Assembly: GCA_964017145.1 (NCBI GenBank) | Contig: OZ024849.1 | Span: forward strand, 2,728,001 to 2,792,000 | DNA from: Agrocybe praecox | Lineage: Eukaryota; Basidiomycota; Agaricomycetes; Agaricales; Agrocybaceae | DNA length: 64,000 bases | Reading direction: 5' to 3' | Part shown: piece after piece, positions 47,540 through 57,704 of the stretch | Numbering within the stretch: position 1 is the first letter of the stretch | How the letters are laid out: each line of letters opens with the position of its first letter | Notes under the pieces: generated by a model | The model's input: the letters and a program-made list of their open reading frames with translations, nothing else | Databases searched by the model: none | What the model was told of the DNA's origin: nothing | Translations under genes and position numbers: made by a program

Positions 47540-48717
47540 GAGATACGCGAAAGCCAAGTTAAAGTTTTAGAGGCGGCGAGAAACCGATTGAACCTGCTTT
47601 CTTTTCGATAGAACGAGTACCCTTTTATACCTCCATCGCTTGGTCTGAGCGTGTGTTCATTATCGAGCCGGTGTGCGTGAACTCACTAGCGGTCAATGGG
47701 GTAAAGGTCCGCATGTGCTCACCTCAAGGCATCGGCTTAGTACGGTGTCAACTGTTGTACATAGTTGCTCGTAGGATGTAGGTATGTTCCATTATTCTGC
47801 TATGCACGAGCGCTCGTGATTGGACAAGAGATAAAGCTCAAAAATAGCAAGCAGGAAATGATGTAAACCTGTATATGAGGCGGAATACGAAGTGGATGAT
47901 AGAAATCTCCACACATAGCCAAACTCCTCAGTTCTTTTCGAAAAGCTCAAGATATTTTTTACAGGTGGTATGGTAATCCTATCGTTGAACTCAAATTTGT
48001 AGAGACCAAACTGGTTATTACGATTTTCAAAAGAAACTGGCTGTATCGCTGTTATAAATGGGTTTCGGGGAGCAGAAAGCTGCGTACACCCCGTCTATAT
48101 ATAATTAATGAAGTGAAAAACATATGAGGCATGTCAATTGGTCTATCAGATAAACTTACATTTCTACAACAAAGCACGGCTCTTCGGATCCAGAGATATA
48201 TCCGCAAGTGACTGTTCCTTAGACAGTCAGTTCAAGAAGGAAGGTAGGAGAAGCCATATGTCTTTGCTTCACGTACAAGACTGGTATATAGAATACAGAT
48301 AAGTCACTGTTTGGATCGATTAGTACCAAGAAAACTAACACAGATGTATGGCTCTGTAAACTGTCGGCCTCATCACCGAGGTGCAAGAATGGATGGCATT
48401 ATTAGACAGCGTCACGTAGTTTTCTTTCCAGCGATAAAAAACATGCTCGGTCAGAGGAGAACCAAATCTTGCGTAAACCCGAACAAATGGTTACAGGAAT
48501 ATCGGCGAGAGCTTGAGCACTAGGATATCGATGGAAGCAGTTGGATTAGCGCCGAAATCGATCAAATTGCAAGTCCAACATGTGGCCGGACTCTGCCGAG
48601 AATCGGACTCTGGGAAAATTGGAAGCTAGAACAGATTTTGAATGCACCGACTGCGCACCCGAATTATATTCGCTTACAAGATGGTAAGTCCTTTGGCAAG
48701 TTAATTCGAAATACCAC
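47540..48717. other. Intergenic region upstream of the secreted-protein gene
   Basis: Apart from the TATA box at 47621-47630 nothing recognisable is seen. Short plus-strand frames near 48.3-48.5 kb have no features. Confidence 0.35.
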
Positions 48718-48867
48718 AAGAGTTAACTTTGTGCTTCCACTTCTTTGGTTCTGTACTATTGGATCCATATTATTGTCAACGAAAGGTCAACGTCTACACT
48801 TGTTTTACATTCTCCTGGGCTGAAGTTCTTGTCTATTTTATATCCTGTACTTTGTTACGAGTCCCTC

Positions 48868-50173
48868 TCAGCAAGGTATAAGGGTAGCAAGGCATACGAA
48901 TCCAATATCATCTGGTGTAAGGGGTCTCACAGGAAAGGCCATCAATCCCAACGAAGGAGAAGAAACTGCTGGAAGTTGGCCATACATTCCTAGTGGACCA
49001 CTACGGCTGTTATCGAAAGGCCGATAAACACTCTGCCTCAAGCTGTCACGATAGGTGGAAGCAATAGAACGTCGACCATTGTATTCTTTCCAGTCGGCAA
49101 CAGCCTGCGGTACACCATTTTTGGCAGCACGTCCCATTTCCGCAACTGCCATCGTTTCATTCCTGACCTGGTAACCTTCCCTTGACGGGGCACCGGCGGG
49201 GCAATTGAAGCTTATATGGTCGGCATAGAATTGTCGACAGAAAGTACAGCCATGATGTTTCCTGAGTAACGTTCGCTCGTTATCCGTGATTTTTGGAGGA
49301 AAAGACTTGAAATCGTTTGAAGAAGAAGGGGCCATTCTCCTGTTCGCTCGCAACACCGCGTTAGCACTCGACGCGAATCTGTTTTGACCGTTATTATAAG
49401 GATGGTAGCCAGGACGATTAGGAACCACATCGTTTTCACGACGCTTCTTGTAGTTATCGTCCTTATTCAACAAGCGCCTTGCCGCTGCGTCAATCATTTC
49501 CAGCATCGCGCGTTGTTCGATGTCTACACACTCGACTGCCTCAATCCAGTCCTCCAGATTATCAAGAGAACGAATTTTTGCTCGTCGATCAGGATCCAGA
49601 CAGTCAATGCGATCCGCGAGAGGCCTCGAAATATTTCCGGACAGAACGACATGAAGTTTATCCAAGTCCTTGTGCAAAGCTGTGCCTTTGAGAACGTTGT
49701 TCGCTGCGATGACCTCGTTACAGAACTTGACAAAGTCCTCGTCATCTAGCATCTTTCGATTTACTTCATTTCTCCAAATCGTCTCGGCCCAGTTCTTTGG
49801 CAAGAAGCGTGTCCTGATTTCTGTCATCAACAAATCGAACGAGTAGCTCTCGGCTGTGATCCTATCCTCATTCATTTTCAGCCAGTTATCAATCCGAACG
49901 ACGTCGAAACAGTTCAGAATGGCCTTGACTTTGTTCAGTCCAGTAATCGAATTCTTATCGAAAAAGGAGTTGGCGTGGGATTCCCATTTCTGAAGGACCT
50001 TTGCGGTGACTGTTCCTTCGCGCATTCTCGGTGCCACCTTCGCAGATTTAGAAAAAGTAATAGTCGCGATGTTTGAGGCATTATAGGAAGACATGTTGAT
50101 GTAAGCGCGAATATACAAGGAGTCAGAGGAAGAGGATTGTGAATTGTCGTTATTTGGAGAAGAAGAAGTTGAC
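48868..50173 (-). mobile_element. Retrotransposon gag-like gene, 5' part displaced by an insertion
   Basis: Minus-strand frame of about 435 codons. It has a Ser-rich N-terminus, a capsid-like helical region (KVLQKWESHANSFF, FDLLMTEIRTRFLPKNWAET, FVKFCNEVIAANNVL) and a zinc knuckle C-x2-C-x6-H-x4-C (CTFCRQFYADHISFNC). That is the order of Ty1/Ty3-type Gag in Agaricomycetes. The reading frame does not begin here: if the element 50178-52145 plus one 4-bp target copy is ignored, it continues in frame into 52146 to about 52400 (PLSTPPVSTSSSP across the join), so the insertion split the gene. No protease or reverse transcriptase follows, so it is a gag-only relic or a domesticated gag gene. Confidence 0.65.
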
Positions 50174-50177
50174 ACAG

Positions 50178-50354
50178 TGGAGTAGTCCAGAGTGCAGCTA
50201 GAAGGCGTAGCTGGGCTCGGAAGCGCGTCGAGCAGCCTCGCACGATGGCGGTAATGGTCAAAGCAAGGATGGATTGGGCTATGTACGCGTCGCGGTCACA
50301 TAGAGTCTGTACACGATCTAATCTAATCGGGCTGGGGCAGTTTGCACTGCCACA
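50178..50354 (-). repeat. 3' LTR (177 bp)
   Basis: No difference from the other LTR at 51969-52145 was found on base-by-base reading. Identical LTRs imply very recent insertion. Confidence 0.88.
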
Positions 50355-50405
50355 TGTGCCCACCTTCTATTAAGCAACGCCCTCGTTGCGTACACAAAAC
50401 TCTAT

Positions 50406-51692
50406 CTAACGGAAAGTCGCGTTCGTCCTCTCAGGAGGGGACCAGCCTAAGGAGGTGAGAATCTGACTGAGGCATATGAGACGAGGGTCGTGGTTCCAGT
50501 TGAATGATGATGGATTACGAAATTGTGAAGTAGAATTAAAATATGAATTATGATGTCGACCATGTTTCGGTTGTTCGTGTTTGCCCTGACAAGCGTGTCG
50601 GTGTTGGCGCCCGCGTCCTTTACGATGCTGAAGACTGCCCCATGGGTTTCCGCCAGATTGCAGGCCAGAGAAGTCACGGAGTGGAAGAGATGAAGAAACA
50701 ATGGGAGGAGGTGGTGCAGATGTAGAAGGAGTAGAAGAAGAGGGTCGACAGTTTGAATGATCAGGGAGGGGCTCGTTCGACCACGTAAAGGGAATTGCAT
50801 CGTTATGTGAAGGCGCTTCGTGAGGTACTAGTGCTGGTTCCGATGCCAGGGATAAGTCAGAACTTTGTGCGGGTGGAGGTGGAGCTGGTGAGGACTCTGT
50901 AAATGAGACATTGAGAGAGCTGGAATTAGGAAGTGATGGGGTAGCAGGTAAAATGGAGTGGGGCGTAATTTGGGGCTCGGTCGAGATGCTGGCTGCTGTA
51001 AAGGTACGCCTTGAAGGTACTTCGGTCGCCTGAACAGAAACATTGACTCGATTGGCAAGCAGGAGCTCCCAGCGGTCGCATTCTTCCTCGATACCAGTCT
51101 GTCGCGAAGCCTGTACAATGTCGTCGAGAGCAGCTGCAGAAGCACTGCACTTCTCGTCATATTCGGCGGCCATATCCGCTTCCAGAATTTCGAACCGCTC
51201 TTTGCAGTTCTCCATCCCTTCCATGCAACCGTCGGCGAAGGCGGAGTCGTAAATGTCGTGTTCGCGTTCTGCATAATTCGCTTCCGCGGCTCGTAGTTTC
51301 TCGTCGTATTGCTGCTGAAGGCGGTCCGTCTTTGCTGAGATGTGGCCTTCCCAGTAGCTCGCGCCGTTGACGTAGGCTTGACACAGTATCCGCGTCAGTT
51401 CCGCCTTCGAAATACACGAGCGGTCGTCCAGGTTTATAGGAGTTGAATGAAGGGATGGATTCGTCTCGGTGGTGGGAAAGGGAAGAGATATGTAGTCGAT
51501 TTTGAAGCTGGAAGGGGGTTGTTTCGTTTCGTCGGTAATGATGGTGACCGAACAGTGTTGTCCTGCAGACGAAATTGGCAAGGGGTCCACGGTGCCTGCG
51601 ACACCAGTGGATGGATCTGGGATGGTCTGAGCTTTGGCTACCATCTTGTTAGCCTTTTGACGAGCGCGCTTTTCAGCAGAGGCTGCCGGCAT
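50406..51692 (-). CDS. Sole ORF of the compact LTR element (428 aa)
   Basis: Intronless minus-strand frame from a true ATG. The N-terminus is basic (EKRARQKANKMVAKAQ). A central acidic/alanine-rich segment (about residues 130-215, with LQQQYDEKLRAAEANYAERE) looks coiled-coil. A Pro/Ser-rich linker follows, then a His/Lys/Arg-rich stretch (HRKGRGRQHRHACQGKHEQP) and a short conserved-looking C-terminus ending SLGWSPPERTNATFR. No protease, integrase, RNase H or reverse transcriptase motif is present. Order and charge suggest a Gag-like packaging protein with a basic RNA-binding tail. Not a family I can name. Confidence 0.65.
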   Translation of the reverse strand: MPAASAEKRARQKANKMVAKAQTIPDPSTGVAGTVDPLPISSAGQHCSVTIITDETKQPPSSFKIDYISLPFPTTETNPSLHSTPINLDDRSCISKAELTRILCQAYVNGASYWEGHISAKTDRLQQQYDEKLRAAEANYAEREHDIYDSAFADGCMEGMENCKERFEILEADMAAEYDEKCSASAAALDDIVQASRQTGIEEECDRWELLLANRVNVSVQATEVPSRRTFTAASISTEPQITPHSILPATPSLPNSSSLNVSFTESSPAPPPPAQSSDLSLASEPALVPHEAPSHNDAIPFTWSNEPLPDHSNCRPSSSTPSTSAPPPPIVSSSLPLRDFSGLQSGGNPWGSLQHRKGRGRQHRHACQGKHEQPKHGRHHNSYFNSTSQFRNPSSFNWNHDPRLICLSQILTSLGWSPPERTNATFR

Positions 51693-51968
51693 GATGACGA
51701 AGGTTTGACAGGTATTAAATGAAGTATGTGGGAAAAGGAAGTCTGTATTAAATTGGTGTTTGGTGTCTGGGGTTATGCAGTGTCTGGTGTTGTCTGTGAT
51801 GGGTTACTGAGAGTCAGGTAGAAAGAAGAAAGCAGAGAGCGCGTTTTTCGGCGAGTTAAACGCGTCGAAAGAATGACCAGAATGGTCTGCTGGCAGTTAT
51901 GATGCCGAAACTGGGATAGATGTTGCCAGAAAAAGCGAAGAGCAGCAAATCGCTCTGTTGTCACCAGA

Positions 51969-52145
51969 TGGAGTAGTCCAGAGTGCAGCTAGAAGGCGTA
52001 GCTGGGCTCGGAAGCGCGTCGAGCAGCCTCGCACGATGGCGGTAATGGTCAAAGCAAGGATGGATTGGGCTATGTACGCGTCGCGGTCACATAGAGTCTG
52101 TACACGATCTAATCTAATCGGGCTGGGGCAGTTTGCACTGCCACA
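51969..52145 (-). repeat. 5' LTR (177 bp)
   Basis: Starts TGTGGCAGTGCAAACTGCCC on the minus strand, which is itself a near-palindrome (GGCAGT..GCA..ACTGCC). The primer-binding-site-like sequence follows two bases after its end. Confidence 0.88.
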
Positions 52146-52400
52146 ACAGGAGGAGTTGAGAGGGGAGAAGTATGTGAGCTATCAAAGGCTCGATTATTGA
52201 GGGTGTTATGTGTAACAGGAACGGAGGTCGACGCAGTCACTTTCTGCAGTCTCGCAGATCTTCTTTTTCGTAGAGAAGAATATGTTTTTGTGAATATATG
52301 CGCTTTGTTTTCCTGGAAAATATGTGTAAGAGAAATGCCTGCGCAGTTTGAGACCGAGAAACAGTGAATGTGGAAGTTGAACGTTGAACAGAAAAAATAA
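52146..52400 (-). mobile_element. Displaced 5' portion of the gag-like gene
   Basis: The minus-strand frame continuous with the gag-like gene after virtual removal of the insertion stays open through THTSPLSTPP, KRRSARLQKVTASTSVP and further upstream. No ATG was identified, so the original start or an upstream exon remains unknown. Confidence 0.45.
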
Positions 52401-52404
52401 ATTC

Positions 52405-52441
52405 TGTACGTTTACAGAATCAGAAATCCGTACGTTTACGG
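52405..52441. promoter_or_regulatory. Paired GTACGTTTAC motifs, second locus
   Basis: TGTACGTTTACAGA at 52405 and an exact CCGTACGTTTACGG at 52428-52441, about 700 bp upstream of the truncated subfamily 4 exon. This parallels the pair at 30854-30896. Confidence 0.45.
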
Positions 52442-52499
52442 CCGTAACTTTAAACTTTATGCGTTTTGAAAACGCCTTTTTATCTTTAACGCTTTTGTA

Positions 52500-53240
52500 A
52501 GAACTAGAAAGTTCAAGATGTTACGGACACGCGTTTGGCGCTGTTCAAAGAAAACCACCATCTTTCGACAGGCGGAAAACACTCAGAAACTTGAGAGCAT
52601 TGAACTCACGCTGAGACAAGAACAGGACCAAAACGCGTGGATTGTGTACAAGAGAAAAGCTAAGGAAACAAAAGCAAGAAGAAGGAAGAGAACAAAGGGG
52701 CGACGCTCATATAAATAGGTGTCGTCAAATATGCACAAACAAACGTGAGGCGCCAGCCTTACAATTGCCTTACAATATGTTCTGTAACTTAAGCTTTTGG
52801 CTGATTGTCTATCTATGTCGGCGGGAGATATGCCATGACTTGCAAAGACTATAGACCGGGATAGCTCACGGAATCTAATATTGAAAAGATCGTGTATTAT
52901 ACTCGGATGATCAATTTGAACCGCAGTGGCCGGCAACCGTCAAGCAAACAAAACCTGGTTGTCCGCCAGAAATGATGTTTAGTACGGTATGTGGGTCCCA
53001 AGCACTTGGTCAATGTATAAATAGACGCGCGTGCGCACTCAAGCAATGACACTTGAAGGTACTATGTGGGCCCCATGCTAGCAGGTATGTGTAAAAATAA
53101 ATGTGCGTGCGCCGGGTATCGAAATTCGGGGAGACTTGGATCTCATCTGTTGATGGACGCACTTATCAGGTATGTGAGCTAAACTTATTGTCACACTATT
53201 CAAAGCCTCGTCGACGGAGTCGTTAACGTCTTGATAGTGT
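52500..53240 (+). pseudogene. Subfamily 4 relic (upstream region and end of exon 2)
   Basis: 52520-52740 matches the upstream block of the chimeric gene (31126-31340). Exon 1 and most of exon 2 are missing. 53115-53168 retains YRNSGR ... LLMDALI and the exon 2 donor, followed by the same intron and TGTCTGCTCGCACCTCCCC acceptor junction as in the intact chimeric gene. Non-functional remnant. Confidence 0.6.
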
Positions 53241-54275
53241 CTGCTCGCACCTCCCCGCTCCTTCATATTTCCCCGCTCCCTCATCCGTACGCTCCCGCTC
53301 ATCCCTACCCTCCCGTGTGTACCCTCCCACGCAACCATCCCTCTTCCTTCGAGTCCCTCGATCCCTTCCTCTAACTTCTCGCTACACCCTCCACAACCCA
53401 CTTCCGCTTTGGTTGAGGACCGAACTTGGGGGTGGGGGGTGGCGGCTAATACACTGCAAGGAGTGGTTAGCATGATCGCGAGGGAAAGTGTATGAGAGAA
53501 GAACTCGAAGTGACTACGATCAGAATACAGATGGACAATGCCACGACTGGAGCTGACATCGAGGAGCTCCAGGAAGAGCAACGGCAGCGCAAGAAGAGCT
53601 TGAGCGGCCGAGAGTAAATTGGAGTACGACACGGACGGTGGCGGTATCTCGAGTGGAAATCCTTTGGTTTAGGAAAATCAAAGTCAAAGAAAGCAAAGTC
53701 GTCTAAGAATGCGTCTGATGATATGGGAGGCGCAGGTTACGAGACCGACGGCGCAGGATACCAATCATCGGGCCTAGCTTCAAGCACCCAGAAATCGAAG
53801 ACCAGGTTTTTTCCACCAAGAACTCGCGTCCAGACCTTTCTGCTGTTTTACGAAACTCCAGCAGCGGTGGTGACACGCGTGTCTTTACCTATTGCAGAGA
53901 GATTTGCGACAACTCTCATGTCTAGTCTCCCTGAAGATTCTTTGCATCTTCTTTCACCTGATACCTTAGGATCGGTGAGCGTCATCCACACCTCTTCCAT
54001 CCGCAGGATCTCAATCGTTTTCTCCTATACCCGGCTCTGTCAATATTCCCAATACCCAATACCCGACGCCTCGTTGACGAGGTCCTGTTGCTTTCCCTTC
54101 GTCCATTCTCCACAGGTGCAACGGTCAGAAAGTACACTTCAAGAACAAAGACCATTCTCAGAAATATGGCTAGTTCTCCCCCATCAGTGTCACTCAACTG
54201 CGCTCGCAAGCGTCTATGCCTGCCCTGGGTGGTGTTCATGTGTTTTCGTATACATAATCTGACCAGAAAATAAGT
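53241..54275 (+). pseudogene. Ser/Pro-rich low-complexity protein gene, copy 3 (deleted)
   Basis: Contains YETDGAGYQSSGLASSTQKS, SLPIAERFATTLMSSLPEDS and a shortened Ser/Pro region, then jumps to the ALASVYACPG segment and stops. Most of the C-terminal half present in copies 1 and 2 is missing. It follows the subfamily 4 relic just as copy 2 follows the chimeric gene, so the two-gene block was duplicated as a unit. Confidence 0.55.
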
Positions 54276-54980
54276 ATGATGATCGGCCATGGATGATAAG
54301 AACGGAACGGGTATCTTTCATTCCATGCGCCCCGAACACATCAAGAAACACCAATTAAGTATAGTCGACTCCAAAATACATATCCGTGGCATCTCTCGTC
54401 ATCAATTGAAATGTTAAACTTGAGCTCTGTCGGAACTGAAACCCATCTGGATTTTAACGGACTGAAGTGGGCTGACCTTTAATACGTCCTTGGTGAGGTT
54501 GATCTAGCGAATCCCTGACATGCGAATAGAACCTATCCATAATAATCTAGACCTCCAACGTATGCCAAAATACGAACATATTGAAAAGGGCCTGATATAA
54601 GAAAAAATAATGTTGCTGAATGAGCAAGCACATATGTTTAATTTGTCGAAAAGAAGAAAAACCGCAAAAACCTAACAGAAATAGTCCATGAACATGTTTT
54701 TTTGTGATCGTGGGAACAAAATTCACAAGTCAATTTGTAGCAACTGCACGTCACGGTGAGGTGTGATGTAGGGCCACGAGGCGGCTACAAAACCGCTTGC
54801 GCTGCACTCTGTGGCAGGATTCTTGCAGATCTCATTTTAGCCAAGGCCGTTCACTGCAAATATACCCTTGAGTAACAGTGTCGTGAACGACGCACCTGGC
54901 TCGTTACGGTTTTAGCGCCACGTATAAAGGCCGCTGCACGATGAATCCCCACACACTTCACCAAAGAGCGACATACGAAA
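54276..54980. other. Gap ending in the subfamily 1 promoter
   Basis: 54541-54600 repeats the end of Ser/Pro copy 2 (CCAACGTATGCCAAAATACGA). CGTATAAAGGCCGCTGCACG at 54920-54940 is the TATA/leader of the next gene. No other feature is seen. Confidence 0.45.
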
Positions 54981-55983
54981 ATGTTGCATAGCCAACAAAC
55001 TCGTAAAGCGAACTGGACTCTCGATAGGGAAAATCCATCACAAGAAGCACAGGCATTAACTTCAAACTCCTTGCTGAAAATTGTTTCCGACAGAACACGG
55101 ACTATTCTCGATATAGTGCAGGTTTGTCTCTTACCTTTGGCTATTTCTATCGTTCTGTCGCTAACCGTGCACTGGTATAGGAGGTCAAAGATAGAAAGCC
55201 CGAAGAGAAGCTTCTTGTTCAGGCTACTGCGTGTATAGAGGCCTTTCGTGCCTCTTATCGAAACTCAGCTAGGCAAACAGATTGGCCCTCGAATGGAGTC
55301 AAAGTGTTGCTTGAGTTACTCTCCGCGTAAGTTGGGTCTTTATATACATATATTGCTGGACTAATTCTGTGAGTAGCATCCTTGAAGATGTAGAGCAGTA
55401 CATTATAGGGCAGATGAATAAAAGCCGTATCATCAGATTCCTCAATAGGGCTTCCAATTCCGTCAAGATAGACAGGTTTCTCCAGAGACTCGACAACGTC
55501 GTAAATAGGCTCGAGGTACGTTTGTCACTTGGTCCATTATATCAATACAATAATCATTAATATTCTCACCAGAATCTTGAAAATATCACCGAATCTGTTG
55601 CCATTGCATTCAAAGACTCCTTAGGACGCGAAAACGGGCCCCAAGAGCTTCCAGGTCCTTCACCAAGTATAGCCGAAGATGTTCGAATGAACGGGCGTGC
55701 CTCGACTGATCAAGGTCGTACGGTTCCCAATTCTACGCTCCCGGCGTCTGGCACTGTGCTACCGGAACCACCTGCAGCTACAACCTCTGCATCGCCTTCC
55801 ACCCAACCTTTTTCGAACGAGCGCCTGCTCGCAGCACTTCTCCCCCAAGGATTAGTGCCCCCACAGGCGACTCCTCCGCTCATCCTTTGGGTATCGCAGG
55901 CCGAACCTATTCCTCGAGCTTTCCCAGTCACGATAAGCATCTCCAATATCAGTAATTCTGATAACAGCACGACAGTTGGATGA
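54981..55983 (+). CDS. Subfamily 1 HeLo-like/amyloid-tail protein, copy d (278 aa)
   Basis: Exons 54981-55121, 55181-55326, 55377-55515 and 55573-55983 (837 open nt). Start MLHSQQTRKANWTLDREN. Exon 2 begins EVKDRKPEEKLLVQATACIE. Exon 3 EDVEQYIIGQMNKSRIIRFL. The linker matches copies b and c. The terminal motif is VTISISNISNSDNSTTVG: the glycine that is invariant in every other locus is serine here. If the motif forms a RHIM-like fold this copy may be altered in templating. Otherwise intact. Confidence 0.75.
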
Positions 55984-56750
55984 CTTAACCCTACTACGTA
56001 CTACTTTTGACGAGAGTTGCCTGGACATGCAATATGATTTACTTACTAGTGAGCTCAGGAAGCGTACATACAAAATATGCTGTGTACTACAGAGCACCTC
56101 AATTATATCTATTGATACTTCCTACTACACCAAGGATGACTCAAGGACAATCCTATAGTTAGACAATCCTATATTTTAAGGCCGGGGAAATTGGCTGCTC
56201 CGGCCGTATCCTGACACAGTCCATTATTCGGTCGACAAATGGTGCCCACACGGGAATGTTTTCTGCATTTTGACCAATATTAGTCGGACAATATCCCTGT
56301 AATTTTTTATTAGGTAATTCGGAACTTACATTCAACTATTAATGTGGAGATTAACAGAAACGTTATGGGCACTGAGTCCGGCTCCTGGCAGTAAGTAATG
56401 GTCAATTGATGGACACTTTCTCTTCTTTGTCTTCTTTGTCTTAGTCATCTCCGTCTTCATCGTCTCCATTGTCTTCTTCATCATCCTCTTCACCATCATC
56501 TTCTTCATCATCATACTCTTCACCATCATCCTCTTCACCATCATCCTCTTCATCTTCAAATGGATAATTATAACTTATAAGTGCCCGTGAGCGCTAGTGA
56601 TACATTGATGGTTGATTGACACTTTGTCTGGACAGTAAGTAGTTTTCACTCCCATACAAGTAAATACACTGCTTGCCGTTCTTCCACCACTGTGCACACG
56701 TATAAGTATACAATGTTTCTTCAACCCGCATTCACAAGCCTTTCTATTCC
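55984..56750. other. 3' flank of copy d, microsatellite and subfamily 3 promoter
   Basis: 55984-56075 is the conserved subfamily 1 downstream sequence. 56430-56558 is a TCATC/CTTCATCAT low-complexity tract. 56690-56750 is the subfamily 3 promoter shared with 1066-1130. Confidence 0.5.
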
Positions 56751-57704
56751 ATGGAAAACATGAATACAACGGATTTGCTACTTGATTATGCAAAGCCATT
56801 GTTTTCCGCACTACCGACGGTTCCATCTCTGAGTTCAGCTACGAACTCGGCCTTCAAGATTATCAGAGGAGACCAGGTGTGTCCTACAACCCCGGGCCAT
56901 CGGCCGGTGGCGTAATGTGTTGTACTCATGAATAAGTAGCATATCAAAGGCAACTCGTATGAGCAAGAGTTATCCACGGACGCGTGTACAAGCATAGAAG
57001 CATTCTATAAATCCTACAGAGACTCGCCAAAGCAAGCGGAATGACCATCGCAGAAAGCCTCGTTGGTTGAAAATCTTACCATGTAACTAAAATTTATTTT
57101 ACACTGTTATTTATGTCACTAATTTCTGGGTAGAATTCTTATCGAAATTGAAACATTTGTCCTGGTACAAATGAATCAAAACCGCATCACTCGATTCTTT
57201 AGCCGGACTAGCGATGCCTCCAAGATCCATTTGTTTCGCAGGAAACTCCAGTTTGTCGTGGATAGCCTTCGGGTATAATCATCTTTGCAACATCTTCCAA
57301 ACGTTCAAAGCTTACCAGTATATTTTATGTAGCGCTCAGACAGCGTAAATGTCCCTGTGCAAGATACCCAACCAGACGTAACCGCAAGACCGGAGACTGA
57401 GCAAGCAACGCACCTGCCCCTCCCTCCTACAGGATCGCCGCGGCCCTTCACTGAGATCAATGGTTCTATAAGCCCATTTCACCATCTATATCACGGTCAT
57501 TCTCACCCTCCATTTTCTCCAAACCCCTTGATAATGTGTTGCAAATGTCATGCTTTGAGCCATTCGAAGCCATGGAGTGTTCTGCATGCCCCGCCTTTCG
57601 ATCCCATGTTATCTTCTCAAGTCCCCCATGTTACAGTGTCAGTGAACACACACCTATCTGATATCGGAAATAACAGCGCAACGATGACCACTGCTGATGT
57701 ATAA
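56751..57704 (+). pseudogene. Subfamily 3 gene with premature stop
   Basis: The exon structure parallels the intact copy: 56751-56876, 56940-57082, 57134-57272 and 57333-57704, with good splice sites. At 57042-57044 the codon for the conserved Trp (AEWPS in the intact copy) is TGA. Downstream exons remain open, including the exon 3 EIETFVLVQMNQNRITRFF and a terminal motif HLSDIGNN. The lesion is a single point change, so loss may be recent, or the first half alone may be made. Confidence 0.75.

Larger units (their letters stand above)
50178..52145 (-). mobile_element. Compact LTR retroelement (TRIM-like), very recent insertion
   Basis: Identical 177-bp direct repeats (50178-50354 and 51969-52145) begin TG and end CA. 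A 4-bp ACAG target duplication flanks it (50174-50177 and 52146-52149). On the minus strand a primer-binding-site-like TGGTGACAACAGAGCG lies 2 bp inside the 5' LTR, and a purine-rich AGAAGGTGGG lies just before the 3' LTR. The interior is only 1.6 kb with one ORF and no pol, so the element must borrow its enzymes. Confidence 0.88.

Noticed and set aside
49384..49749. Plus-strand frames opposite the gag-like gene.
   Set aside because: Antisense shadows of a frame with clear capsid and zinc-knuckle content.
50543..51252. Plus-strand and alternate minus-strand frames inside the LTR element.
   Set aside because: They overlap the long ATG-initiated 428-codon frame and show only low-complexity composition.
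12627..56158. A frame starting at the stop codon of each subfamily 1 gene (at 12627, 35447, 38245 and 55976) that reads ...TLLRTAFDESCQD... in all four copies.
   Set aside because: It has no ATG at its start, overlaps the tail-motif stop, and accumulates frame-changing differences downstream. The similarity is explained by the duplicated 3' flank.
56332..56559. Minus-strand frame of repeated Lys-Met-Met and Thr/Lys.
   Set aside because: Pure translation of a TCATC/CTT microsatellite.
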